Below are positions 1 through 7,437 of a stretch of DNA of 64,000 bases, piece after piece (within the stretch, counting starts at the first letter, position 1; each line of letters starts with the position of its first letter). This DNA is from Gammaproteobacteria bacterium. Its GTDB lineage: Bacteria > Pseudomonadota > Gammaproteobacteria > HyVt-429. Made by a program: the position numbers and the translations under genes. The stretch is from positions 1 through 64,000 of the forward strand of contig JAADGI010000028.1 in assembly GCA_013152415.1 (NCBI GenBank), given 5' to 3'. The notes below the pieces were generated by a model that made no database searches, was not told the DNA's origin, and saw only the letters and a program-made list of their open reading frames with translations.

Positions 1-642
1 CTTCGCTATACATGTGGCAACACACTTCAATACCTCGTCACCCACTGCGTGACCATAAGTGTCGTTGACCTGCTTAAAGTCATCCACGTCGATCACCACC
101 AGGGACAGCGGTGTCTTGTGCCGACGGGCAAGATCAATCTCCCGCTTCAACGATACATCCAACATCGCACGGTTCGACAGCTTGGTCAGTGGGTCTCTCA
201 GAGCCGAGTCCAGGGCATCGCGATACTTCAACGCATTTAACATGGGATAGACCAGACTGCACAGCAGGTACTCCAGCTCCTCTATCTCATCACCATCAAA
301 AGGTGTCGCTCGAGTCAGGGACACCTGGCCAACCAATTTGCCCGTCACTACCAGACGGTAACTGCAACGATGCTCGGATGTCTTGCCCAGGGTCAGGGCA
401 ATGCGGTGGGTGTTATTGGTGTAGCTGATACTGTCGTGGGGGATGGTGACCGCCATCTCGCGTGAGAATAACTCTATGACCTTTTCCGCCTCCAGGGAAG
501 TCTGCAAAACGGTAACAATTTGCAGTGCCCTGGCCAAATAAGACCGCCCTGCAGCCCGTTCAGGGGGCGCATTGACGAGTTCGCCAGGATTAAAGTAACC
601 CTGGGTGGGGTCGATGATTTTTGCAGGCACTGCCATTTCCAT
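1..642 (-). CDS. Diguanylate cyclase (GGDEF domain), C-terminus cut by window edge
   Basis: The 214 visible codons start at ATG 642 and run off the low edge, so this is a 5' fragment. Residues about 1-160 form an N-terminal region with no domain I recognise; no membrane segment is visible. The last 50 or so residues are the start of a GGDEF domain: DPLTKLSNRAML, then the metal-binding DVDDFKQVNDTYGH block. The window ends just before the GG(D/E)EF signature, so catalytic competence cannot be judged. The family makes cyclic di-GMP from two GTP. Placement at the end of a FleQ-type flagellar locus fits a role in motility or biofilm switching, which is inference. The ATG at 636 is an alternative start. 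A structured leader precedes the gene. Confidence 0.9.
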   Translation of the reverse strand, partial: MEMAVPAKIIDPTQGYFNPGELVNAPPERAAGRSYLARALQIVTVLQTSLEAEKVIELFSREMAVTIPHDSISYTNNTHRIALTLGKTSEHRCSYRLVVTGKLVGQVSLTRATPFDGDEIEELEYLLCSLVYPMLNALKYRDALDSALRDPLTKLSNRAMLDVSLKREIDLARRHKTPLSLVVIDVDDFKQVNDTYGHAVGDEVLKCVATCIAK

Positions 643-702
643 TGTTAAACCCTAAGTCAACTGCAGGTAAATCCATTCAGAATTTGCCCTATCGTAAGCT
701 AT

Positions 703-780
703 CTCAGCACCGCAATGGCGAAAAATTTGAGCCTCGCTTTGTCGTCGTGGCGGTGACTTACCGACCGCCCCCGTGCTGAG
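703..780 (-). promoter_or_regulatory. Candidate structured RNA in the leader of the diguanylate cyclase gene
   Basis: The 294-base gap 643-936 has no gene. In it an 8-bp perfect stem (703-710 with 773-780, CTCAGCAC/GTGCTGAG) encloses two smaller hairpins (749-754 with 764-769, GGCGGT/ACCGCC; 718-721 with 734-737). A further G/C stem with U wobbles (about 781-806) lies just upstream in the minus-strand transcript. This is a three-way-junction shape 60 bases before the ATG. It does not match a riboswitch class I know; a cyclic di-GMP riboswitch was considered but the conserved bases do not line up. It could equally be a terminator/attenuator or a small RNA on either strand. Confidence 0.35.
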
Positions 781-936
781 GAAAACCCGAAAAAACAGGG
801 TTCCCCTTACCTCACACTACCTAGGATATGAAAAGCATAAAACGTACCACAAACCCAAAACCTGGGAGAGTCAATAACCCAGCGGGCATGAGAAAGAAAA
901 CTGTATCGTTGCTGTCAAAATATTGACTGACCTCCA

Positions 937-1644
937 CTAGGGAATGTAAATAGAAAAACATCCACCACCATAGCTACCACCATTACTGATCGTAACATAG
1001 CCCTGGCGGCCCTGATTCTCGTGCATCCTTGCCACCACACTGGCGAAATATAACCCCAGACCTGTGCTACCTGTCTGGAAGCTCACCCCCCGCTTGGCAT
1101 CGGCATCACCGTGCAGTAACGTTTCGGGGTAGCCCTGACCGTCGTCCTCCACACTTAAACGAAGAAACCCATTCTCTTCCCGAGCCACCAGCTTGAGTCG
1201 GCCCTGAGCATAACGCAGGGCGTTGTTGATCACGGTGTTGACCACCCCCGCCAACAGTTCGGTATCAAAATACCACAACAGGTCGTCGGCACATTCAGTC
1301 TCCACACTAATCCCGTTCATCTGCAACAGGGGTTTATTCTGGGCCTGACAGTCTTCGAGAAAATCGGCCACCAGGTAATCGCTAATATTACACAGCAATT
1401 GCTGGTTGCCGATCTTATACAGACTCAACAAACGCACGAGGTCGTTACTGACCCGCTTGGCCTCATAGTGGAGCCTGGCGAAACGATCATAAACCTTACA
1501 CTCCTGGGGGGTGCACACCTCCATCACCTCGTCCAGGGTATGCAACACCAGACCCAAGGAATTTTTTACATCATGGATAGTAGATACCAGGATGGTGGTG
1601 AAATCAGTTTGCTGGGATTCATCTCCCGGTTCCTTCGTATCCAT
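937..1644 (-). CDS. Soluble sensor-less histidine kinase
   Basis: 235 residues with no membrane segment and no input domain. The dimerisation/phospho-acceptor region holds STIHDVKNSLG (His24). The HATPase_c domain follows: N-box NTVINNALRYA, G1 box DDGQGYP and G2 box GSTGLGLYFA. The start at 1644 is backed by AAGGAG six bases upstream. It begins 10 bases after the stop of the TPR response regulator, so the two are almost surely co-transcribed and form a kinase-regulator pair. The signal it senses is unknown; a separate protein may supply it. Confidence 0.85.
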   Translation of the reverse strand: MDTKEPGDESQQTDFTTILVSTIHDVKNSLGLVLHTLDEVMEVCTPQECKVYDRFARLHYEAKRVSNDLVRLLSLYKIGNQQLLCNISDYLVADFLEDCQAQNKPLLQMNGISVETECADDLLWYFDTELLAGVVNTVINNALRYAQGRLKLVAREENGFLRLSVEDDGQGYPETLLHGDADAKRGVSFQTGSTGLGLYFASVVARMHENQGRQGYVTISNGGSYGGGCFSIYIP

Positions 1645-1654
1645 AGTGGGCTCC

Positions 1655-3268
1655 TTATGCGGCGATGATACCTTGATACAAACCCATCAGACGTTGATAT
1701 TTTTCGCTTGCTGAATCTGTCTTGGCCACCCGGTCCAGAAATTGACGAGATTTTTTGATATAACCCTCGTCCTTCCCGTTCCTCTCCATAAATAACAACA
1801 TGGCCTGAGCAGCGTTAAGGTTTATAGTCTTATTGTTGGGCAGACCGTCTGCGGCCTGCTCGAGGAAGGAAATGGCCTCTTCCATCTTGCCCTCTTTGAC
1901 CAGATAGACACCCTTATTGTTGATGTCGATAATCTCCTTCTTGGTCTGCTCGATAATGTTCTTGCCCTCATCCTTAAGGCTGCTATTTTCCAATACCGCT
2001 TCAACCTCTTCCAGAAAGCGTTCGTCTTCGTGGTGGTCTCGCACCAGGTCCTGAACCAATCCCTTGCCATGTTCTTCATCACCCACGGCAAAGTTGACCT
2101 TGGCCATATCCATGGTCACCGAGGCCGAAACTTCGCCCTTGTTTTCCTCATAGAGTTGATTCGCCTTACCGATAGCTTCTTTGGCCTTGTCCTCTTCATG
2201 CCTCTGGGTATAGATCACGCCTTCCATCACTGATGCCTGTAGGTCGGCATCGGTATTGCCCTTAAATTCCTTGCGGGTAGCTTGGGCCACTTCCAGGGCC
2301 TCATCGGTGTTGTCCTGCTCCACCAGAACCTTGGCCAGACCGGTAAACTGTTCCGGGTCCTTGAGACAGGAATGTTTACCCAGCTGTATGGCCTTTTTAT
2401 AGGATTTCTTGGCAGTATCCAGATCGTGGTTTTCATGGGCCAACTCTCCCAGCTCCTGCATTCGCTTGATGGCATTGGGAGATAACTCCACGGCCTTGGC
2501 CAACACCTCTTGGGCCGCCTCAGGCTGATTCAGCTTGACCAGCACCTTGGCCAACCAATCATAGGCCTCAATATTGGTCTTATTTTGTTTTATCAAGTCT
2601 TCGAAGGTCTTTTTGGCATCCTCAAAACGATTCTCATGATAAAAGGACTGGCCCAACCCCATACGGGCCCAAGGCAGCTCCCGGACTTCCAACACCTGCT
2701 GGTAGGTCTTCGCCGCCAACTCAAAATCACCCGCCTTGAGGCACAATCCACTTTTAACCTTAAGCAGCTCCATGATATTTTTAGGCTTGCCTGCTAAATG
2801 ACTATCACAAATAGCGATGGCCTTAGCGTACTCTTTGTTATGCACCGCCCGATCCAGCCCCACCATATGGGTCTTGTGGGCTAACAAGCGTTTTAGACGG
2901 GTCTGTAAGACCTCTTTGGTAAAAGGCTTGGTCAGATAGTCATCGGGTTTATATTCCACCGCACCCATGACCATAGCCATGGTATTTTCTGCGGTAATCA
3001 TCATGAAGATGACGTGATAAGGCAACAACTCGCGGTGTTTGGCTTCTTCTAATACCTGCTGTCCATCTTTGCGATTGAGACCCAGGTTATAATCACACAA
3101 GACAACATCGTAAGCATTCTCTTCCATCTTTTCGATGGCCTTCTCCCCGGAATCCACATCGTCGCAGTTTTCTATCCCAAAAGAACGCAACATCCGCCGC
3201 AGGGAACTGCGCATCTCAGGAAAATCATCAATAATAAGGACCCTTTTGTCCTTGAATACTACTTCCAT
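1655..3268 (-). CDS. Response regulator with C-terminal TPR repeats
   Basis: 537 residues. A receiver domain (about 5-130) keeps the acidic pair, the phospho-acceptor Asp59 (DVVLCDYNLG) and Lys114 (YLTKPF). The rest is a chain of TPR helix pairs (about 150-520) such as AYDWLAKVLVKLNQPEAAQE, a protein-binding scaffold without DNA-binding or enzyme motifs. ATG 3268 is preferred over GTG 3271 because GAGG lies seven bases before it. The neighbouring kinase (10 bases downstream) is the likely phosphodonor. Family members act by protein contacts; the partner here is unknown. The 170-base gap upstream is AT-rich and probably holds the promoter, but I see no clear consensus. Confidence 0.9.
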   Translation of the reverse strand: MEVVFKDKRVLIIDDFPEMRSSLRRMLRSFGIENCDDVDSGEKAIEKMEENAYDVVLCDYNLGLNRKDGQQVLEEAKHRELLPYHVIFMMITAENTMAMVMGAVEYKPDDYLTKPFTKEVLQTRLKRLLAHKTHMVGLDRAVHNKEYAKAIAICDSHLAGKPKNIMELLKVKSGLCLKAGDFELAAKTYQQVLEVRELPWARMGLGQSFYHENRFEDAKKTFEDLIKQNKTNIEAYDWLAKVLVKLNQPEAAQEVLAKAVELSPNAIKRMQELGELAHENHDLDTAKKSYKKAIQLGKHSCLKDPEQFTGLAKVLVEQDNTDEALEVAQATRKEFKGNTDADLQASVMEGVIYTQRHEEDKAKEAIGKANQLYEENKGEVSASVTMDMAKVNFAVGDEEHGKGLVQDLVRDHHEDERFLEEVEAVLENSSLKDEGKNIIEQTKKEIIDINNKGVYLVKEGKMEEAISFLEQAADGLPNNKTINLNAAQAMLLFMERNGKDEGYIKKSRQFLDRVAKTDSASEKYQRLMGLYQGIIAA

Positions 3269-3441
3269 CACGACGCCTCAGCATTAAATAATGTTTGTTG
3301 TGTTCCGCTCACTGCAACGGACTTTTGTATATTAAATATGCGACTGAATTTACATCTACAAATTCTGCAAGCTTAAATACTCAGCCCCACTCAACACCAG
3401 CCGCAGTGTTTACGAAGGAATAGATTCAGCCCCCCTGTCTA

Positions 3442-3900
3442 TCAATGCAGCCGGTATTGAGACGACTGAGGGGGCCGGTGTAATGTGCTGATTAACTGAG
3501 CCTCACTGGTGGACAACTTGCAGGTGGTGGATATCTCCTGAACGCTGGCACCCCGCTCGGCCAAACGGATCGCAGTCCGATAGGGCGCACTGGCAGGCTG
3601 CGACAGATCAAACTGATCCTGACGCTCTGCCAATAATCGAAACTGGGTCTCCAACTGCACCATGCGCCGCCCCAGTCCCCCTACCAACCCTTGGGCAATG
3701 TTTTGTCGCTTATGGGTAGTTGCTTGCCGACTTCGCGCCACATGGCCCGCACGCCTGGCTCGCATCAAGATCGTGGCGTTGCTGGCGCGGCGATCCTCAA
3801 ACCGCCTGGGCCTGACCTTAAAAAACAACATCAATGACAGCAACATCACACTTAACAGCAGCGCACCCCCACTAATTATTGTCAGCCAATTCGTATCCAT
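3442..3900 (-). CDS. DUF2802 membrane-anchored protein of the flagellar/chemotaxis operon
   Basis: 152 residues. An N-terminal membrane helix (about 5-27, rich in Leu, Ile and Val) is followed by a basic linker and a C-terminal helix-turn-helix-like segment (AIRLAERGASVQEISTTCKLS) typical of DUF2802. Genes of this family sit just downstream of cheW in Pseudomonas and Vibrio flagellar loci, as here. Function is unknown; the last part resembles the recognition fold of resolvase-like proteins, but a DNA-binding role is not shown. It is the last gene of the long chemotaxis operon. Confidence 0.8.
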   Translation of the reverse strand: MDTNWLTIISGGALLLSVMLLSLMLFFKVRPRRFEDRRASNATILMRARRAGHVARSRQATTHKRQNIAQGLVGGLGRRMVQLETQFRLLAERQDQFDLSQPASAPYRTAIRLAERGASVQEISTTCKLSTSEAQLISTLHRPPQSSQYRLH

Positions 3901-3923
3901 TTTCTTATCCTGTCTTTTTGACC

Positions 3924-4091
3924 TTAAACATATTCGTCAATATGAGGCTTACCGTTCTCGTCCTTATCATCGGTCGATGGCGGTTTGGGTTTGGCCTTGT
4001 CCTGCTGTCGACGTTTTTTTCTGGCCCCGTCTTCTGGTGGTCGACTGGGCCAAATCGGATGGAGCGGTTTGATGTCGTTGATCTCGGCCAT
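3924..4091 (-). CDS. Small conserved protein between cheW and the DUF2802 gene
   Basis: 55 residues beginning MAEINDIKPLHPIWPSRPP, then a Lys/Arg/Pro/Asp-rich middle and the tail PHIDEYV. I chose ATG 4091 rather than the longer frame from 4115: AAAGGG lies six bases upstream, and the start then falls 11 bases after the cheW stop instead of inside it. A small protein with the same kind of start (I-P-P-x-W-P-x-R-P) and acidic aromatic end is, from memory, common at this position in related loci. Its function is unknown. It is likely translated with cheW. Confidence 0.7.
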   Translation of the reverse strand: MAEINDIKPLHPIWPSRPPEDGARKKRRQQDKAKPKPPSTDDKDENGKPHIDEYV

Positions 4092-4101
4092 GGCAAACCC
4101 T

Positions 4102-4581
4102 TTAGATATCAGCAACCTCCTGCCATTCGTTATCCGACAAAAGCTTGCTGACGTCTACCAAAATAAGTAAATCATTCTCACGACTGAACACACCCTCAAT
4201 GTATCTTGATGATTTATCATTACCTACATTAGGTGCAATCTCAATCTCGGATGCACTCAGCTCAACCACCTCAGCCACATTATCCACCAGGATACCGATA
4301 ACATGTTGCTGGGCCTCAATAATCACGATACGAGTAGCATCGTCTGCCTCCTTGTCGTCGAGGCCAAAACGTTTGCGGATATCCAGCACGGTCACTACAT
4401 TGCCGCGCAGATTAATAATACCCAACACATAGGTGGGTGAACCGGGTACTGGCGCGATCTCTGGCACACGCACCACTTCTTGTACCTGCATTACCCTGAT
4501 CCCATAGGCTTCATCGCCCAATTTGAAGGTCACCCACTGGGAGATGTTCGAATCACTGATATTTTTCACATTTTGACCCAT
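4102..4581 (-). CDS. cheW: CheW coupling protein of the polar chemotaxis array
   Basis: 159 residues, the normal CheW length. A single CheW domain spans about residues 15-150 with the usual landmarks: FKLGDEAYGIRVMQVQEV near the start, VLGIINLRGNVVTVLDIRKRFGL in the middle and DLLILVDVSKLL near the end. It bridges the kinase CheA and the chemoreceptors at the inner membrane. GGAAGGATCA precedes the ATG. It follows parP by 153 bases, a longer gap than elsewhere in this operon. The gene set around it (cheYZAB, parC, parP) assigns it to the motor-controlling array. Confidence 0.95.
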   Translation of the reverse strand: MGQNVKNISDSNISQWVTFKLGDEAYGIRVMQVQEVVRVPEIAPVPGSPTYVLGIINLRGNVVTVLDIRKRFGLDDKEADDATRIVIIEAQQHVIGILVDNVAEVVELSASEIEIAPNVGNDKSSRYIEGVFSRENDLLILVDVSKLLSDNEWQEVADI

Positions 4582-4734
4582 TGATCCTTCCTATAGTGAG
4601 CCCGAAAATACACCTGGTTTGGCGTGACTGTGCAAAACACCAAGGGGGCACAGCACCACAGTCGTGACAAAGCCCTCAAAATAGCACCTTGAACAACCAC
4701 CGCCTTGAGCAATCAATTGATGAATCTGCATGAA

Positions 4735-5358
4735 TTATGCCAACACCTGCACCGAATCCGATTCCAGCATTTTGGCAAATTCTTCCACATCCAATACCCC
4801 GCACATTTGCGTGACGGCAGTACCCGCCAACCAAGGCCGACTGGTGGCGGCAGTACGCCAGCGAATGTCATCACCACTCATTTCCACTACCGAGACCACC
4901 TGATCACAGACCAATCCCCAGCGACACTGGTCGATGATGATCAGGTGCCTGTTGGAAGATTTGCTCTGCCCACTTCGGTACTGACTCGGCACCACGATTT
5001 GTTCGGTATCAACGATCCTGACGTTGCTGCCGCGGTGAGTCATTAGCCCCAAGTACCACGGTGGACTATTCGGCATGGTGGTAACCGCACCTTCCCAATC
5101 CAGGATGCCGTGCAGAGCTCGCATCGGGGCGCCCAGAGTCAGATGGCCAATGGTAAACAATAGACATTGGAAGGGCTGTTGCGCCCACTGGGGTACACCG
5201 CTTTCAACGCTTGATGGCGGCGCGATGTTGGCATGCCCCTCCGGCTCTACGGTTTCGACCTCGACCACCGGTTCGGTCAACAACGAATCAAAATAGGCCG
5301 ATAGAGCGATCTGTTGATCTACTAAAGGTGCAGTTTGTTTGGATTGCAGGCTGCTCAT
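4735..5358 (-). CDS. parP: ParP-like CheW-domain protein
   Basis: 207 residues: an N-terminal variable linker (about 1-60, Pro/Glu/Val-rich) and a C-terminal CheW-like domain (about 60-205). Its position, between a ParA-type ATPase and cheW, is that of ParP in Vibrio, whose C-terminal domain inserts into chemosensory arrays, binds CheA and ties them to the ParC-marked pole. In this window CheA1 has a repeated linker that could be the matching partner region. The name rests on synteny and domain type, not on a strong motif. It starts six bases after the parC stop. Confidence 0.8.
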   Translation of the reverse strand: MSSLQSKQTAPLVDQQIALSAYFDSLLTEPVVEVETVEPEGHANIAPPSSVESGVPQWAQQPFQCLLFTIGHLTLGAPMRALHGILDWEGAVTTMPNSPPWYLGLMTHRGSNVRIVDTEQIVVPSQYRSGQSKSSNRHLIIIDQCRWGLVCDQVVSVVEMSGDDIRWRTAATSRPWLAGTAVTQMCGVLDVEEFAKMLESDSVQVLA

Positions 5359-5364
5359 TGTATG

Positions 5365-6159
5365 TTACGCCATCTTCTGGACTGGTAGTGTGCCCACCAA
5401 CAAGGTCTCATCTAACAACAGGCGATAGGCAGCAACACCTGGGGAATGGGGATTGATCAAGGGCAGGGGCATGCCGGTACGGCTGGCGTCCCGAAATTGA
5501 CCGTCTACTGGAATTTCGGCCTGCCATAACTCACCGTTGTAGCGCTGTTTGAGTGTTTGTAAACTTTCCAGGCAAGACCAAGTTTCGGCATCAAACATGG
5601 TGGGGATGATTGTACAAGGTACCTGAGCATGGCGGGCTCGCATGATCATGGATAAGGTGCGCATCATGCGCTCCAAACCCTTGAGGGCAAGAAAGTCAGT
5701 CTGCACCGGGATGAGCAAGCGCTCACAGGCGGCCAAAGCGTTAACCATGAGCACCCCCAATACCGGTGGGCAATCCATGATGGCAAAATCATAACGCCCC
5801 GACAGGGACCCCAGGGCACGCTGCAAAACCAGACCCATGCCCTGCATCACCCCCAGTTGTCGGTCTAAAGTGGCCAGTGCCGGCGCCGCAGGCAACATGT
5901 CCAACCGCTCTATATTAGTTTGCAACAAAACATCTTCAGGTTGTGCGGTCGATTCTCGACTGGCCATATCAAACAGGGTATAGATGCTCTTTTCTACCGC
6001 ATCAGGATCAAACCCCAGGTAGCTGGTGAGGGATCCGTGGGGATCCAGATCCAATACCAACACACGATACCCCCGTTGAACCAGCAGGCCTGCCAAGGTC
6101 ACGGTGGTGGTGGTCTTGCCCACCCCACCTTTTTGATTCGCTACTGCCCAAATATTCAC
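5365..6159 (-). CDS. parC: ParC-like ParA ATPase for polar placement of chemotaxis arrays
   Basis: 264 residues from GTG 6159, which has GGAG seven bases upstream; the longer frame from 6183 lacks a ribosome site. The deviant Walker A motif NQKGGVGKTTTT sits at residues 8-19 and DLDPHGSLT and DCPPVLG follow as the later ATPase motifs, as in ParA/MinD proteins. Located between cheB and parP, it matches ParC of Vibrio and the corresponding gene in Pseudomonas flagellar loci, which recruits chemotaxis proteins to the cell pole. A repeat element separates it from cheB. It is distinct from the second ParA at 37834-38592. Confidence 0.85.
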   Translation of the reverse strand: MNIWAVANQKGGVGKTTTTVTLAGLLVQRGYRVLVLDLDPHGSLTSYLGFDPDAVEKSIYTLFDMASRESTAQPEDVLLQTNIERLDMLPAAPALATLDRQLGVMQGMGLVLQRALGSLSGRYDFAIMDCPPVLGVLMVNALAACERLLIPVQTDFLALKGLERMMRTLSMIMRARHAQVPCTIIPTMFDAETWSCLESLQTLKQRYNGELWQAEIPVDGQFRDASRTGMPLPLINPHSPGVAAYRLLLDETLLVGTLPVQKMA

Positions 6160-6206
6160 AAGGATACTCCTGCAAAAGGGCACTGCTGCCCCGTTAGCTT
6201 CACATC

Positions 6207-6304
6207 GTCATGCCGGATACCGGGCCAAGCCCGGCACATGCTTTGTTGTTCCGGCATCCAGGAAATCGTTGAAATCTCTGGATTCCGGCCTCCGCCGGAA
6301 TGAC
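6207..6304. repeat. Imperfect-palindrome intergenic repeat between cheB and parC
   Basis: The ends are inverted repeats with one mismatch (GTCATGCCGG at 6207-6216, CCGGAATGAC at 6295-6304). Inside are further G/C palindromes: CCGGGCCAAGCCCGG and TTCCGGCCTCCGCCGGAA. It has the look of the short dispersed GTCATTCCGG-type elements found in many proteobacterial genomes, which fold into stable hairpins and carry no gene. It sits in the 159-base gap between the cheB and parC coding regions, which are usually close, so it may affect mRNA stability or coupling. Copy number elsewhere cannot be checked here. Confidence 0.7.
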
Positions 6305-6318
6305 AGGAGCGGTTGTCT

Positions 6319-7437
6319 TTAATGCACACTGCTCTTTACCCCCTGGGTCAGAGCCGTTGCGACTTGATCCAGAGACAGGACCTGATCAACGATCCCGGCC
6401 TCTTGCACCGCACGGGGCATACCGTAGACCACACAACTGGCCTCATCCTGAGCCCAAACCGAGGCACCATTGCCCTTGAGCAGCTTCGCACCATCACAAC
6501 CGTCTGCACCCATACCGGTGAGTATAACCACCAATACCTGGCCGGCCAGGGCCTTGGCAACAGACCTCAAACTCACGTCGACACAGGGCTTGTAATACTC
6601 ACCCTCTTCGCTATCACGTATACGCACCACCAACTTGCCATTAACTTGTTGCACAGTGAGTTGACGGCCACCGGGGGCGAGTAGAGCAGTACCGGCCTTA
6701 AGTTCATCACCCTCACTGGCCTCATGCACACTGATGTTACAAGTTTGATCGAGGCGCTCGGCAAAGGCCTGGGTAAACCCGGAGGGCATGTGTTGCACCA
6801 TCACGATAGGCACGGGAAATTTCTCGGGGAGTTCCGACAAAATAGTGCGTAGGGCCACCGGACCCCCCGTAGAGGTGCCAATCACCACCAGCTTGCACTG
6901 GGCCACAGCAGACCTCCGAACCGGTGGGGGCGGTATATTGACCTGGGGAGCCATCACTGCCGCACTCGCCATCGCCGCACTCGCCACCGCCGCAACCGGG
7001 GCCACCGCAACCGAAGGAGTGGCCATATAGCGTAATTTAGGTTGTTTGGCCAAGGCCAACACCCGGTCGATAATCTCTTTGGCTGCCTGCTCCCGGTCGG
7101 TAGCGATAAGCTCGAGGTTCTTGGGCATAAAATCTGCGGCACCGGCATCCAACGCATCCAAGGTCGCCTTGGCACCTTCGTGGGTGAGAGATGAAAACAT
7201 CATGATGGAGGTGGGACAACGCGCCATGATTTGACGCACTGCACCGATCCCATCGAGCACCGGCATCTCCACATCCATCGTCACCACATCGGGCCGCAAC
7301 TCAGCGGCCAGGGTCACGGCCTCTTGTCCGTCTTCGGCGGCACCGATAATCTCAATCTCCGAACTCATGGACAACATCTGGGTCAAGCGGCGGCGATAAA
7401 ACCCTGAGTCATCTACAATCAATACACGGCACGTCAT
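6319..7437 (-). CDS. cheB: CheB protein-glutamate methylesterase/deamidase, polar array
   Basis: 372 residues. The receiver domain (1-120) has Asp55 (VVTMDVEMPVLDG) as phospho-acceptor. An Ala/Val-rich linker (about 145-175) leads to the esterase domain with catalytic Ser in GTSTGGP, His in QHMPSGFTQAF and Asp in TGMGADGCDGAK. It removes methyl groups from receptors for adaptation. The start overlaps the cheA stop in a TGATG arrangement, indicating translational coupling. No cheR for this array is in the window; in related genomes it lies elsewhere, or the cheR at 33199 might serve both, which is inference. Confidence 0.95.
   Translation of the reverse strand: MTCRVLIVDDSGFYRRRLTQMLSMSSEIEIIGAAEDGQEAVTLAAELRPDVVTMDVEMPVLDGIGAVRQIMARCPTSIMMFSSLTHEGAKATLDALDAGAADFMPKNLELIATDREQAAKEIIDRVLALAKQPKLRYMATPSVAVAPVAAVASAAMASAAVMAPQVNIPPPPVRRSAVAQCKLVVIGTSTGGPVALRTILSELPEKFPVPIVMVQHMPSGFTQAFAERLDQTCNISVHEASEGDELKAGTALLAPGGRQLTVQQVNGKLVVRIRDSEEGEYYKPCVDVSLRSVAKALAGQVLVVILTGMGADGCDGAKLLKGNGASVWAQDEASCVVYGMPRAVQEAGIVDQVLSLDQVATALTQGVKSSVH

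Noticed and set aside
643-936. Cyclic di-GMP riboswitch before the GGDEF gene
   Set aside because: A GACGACAAAGC stretch recalls the class I core, but the conserved GGGCAAA and later bases are missing and the stems do not fit.
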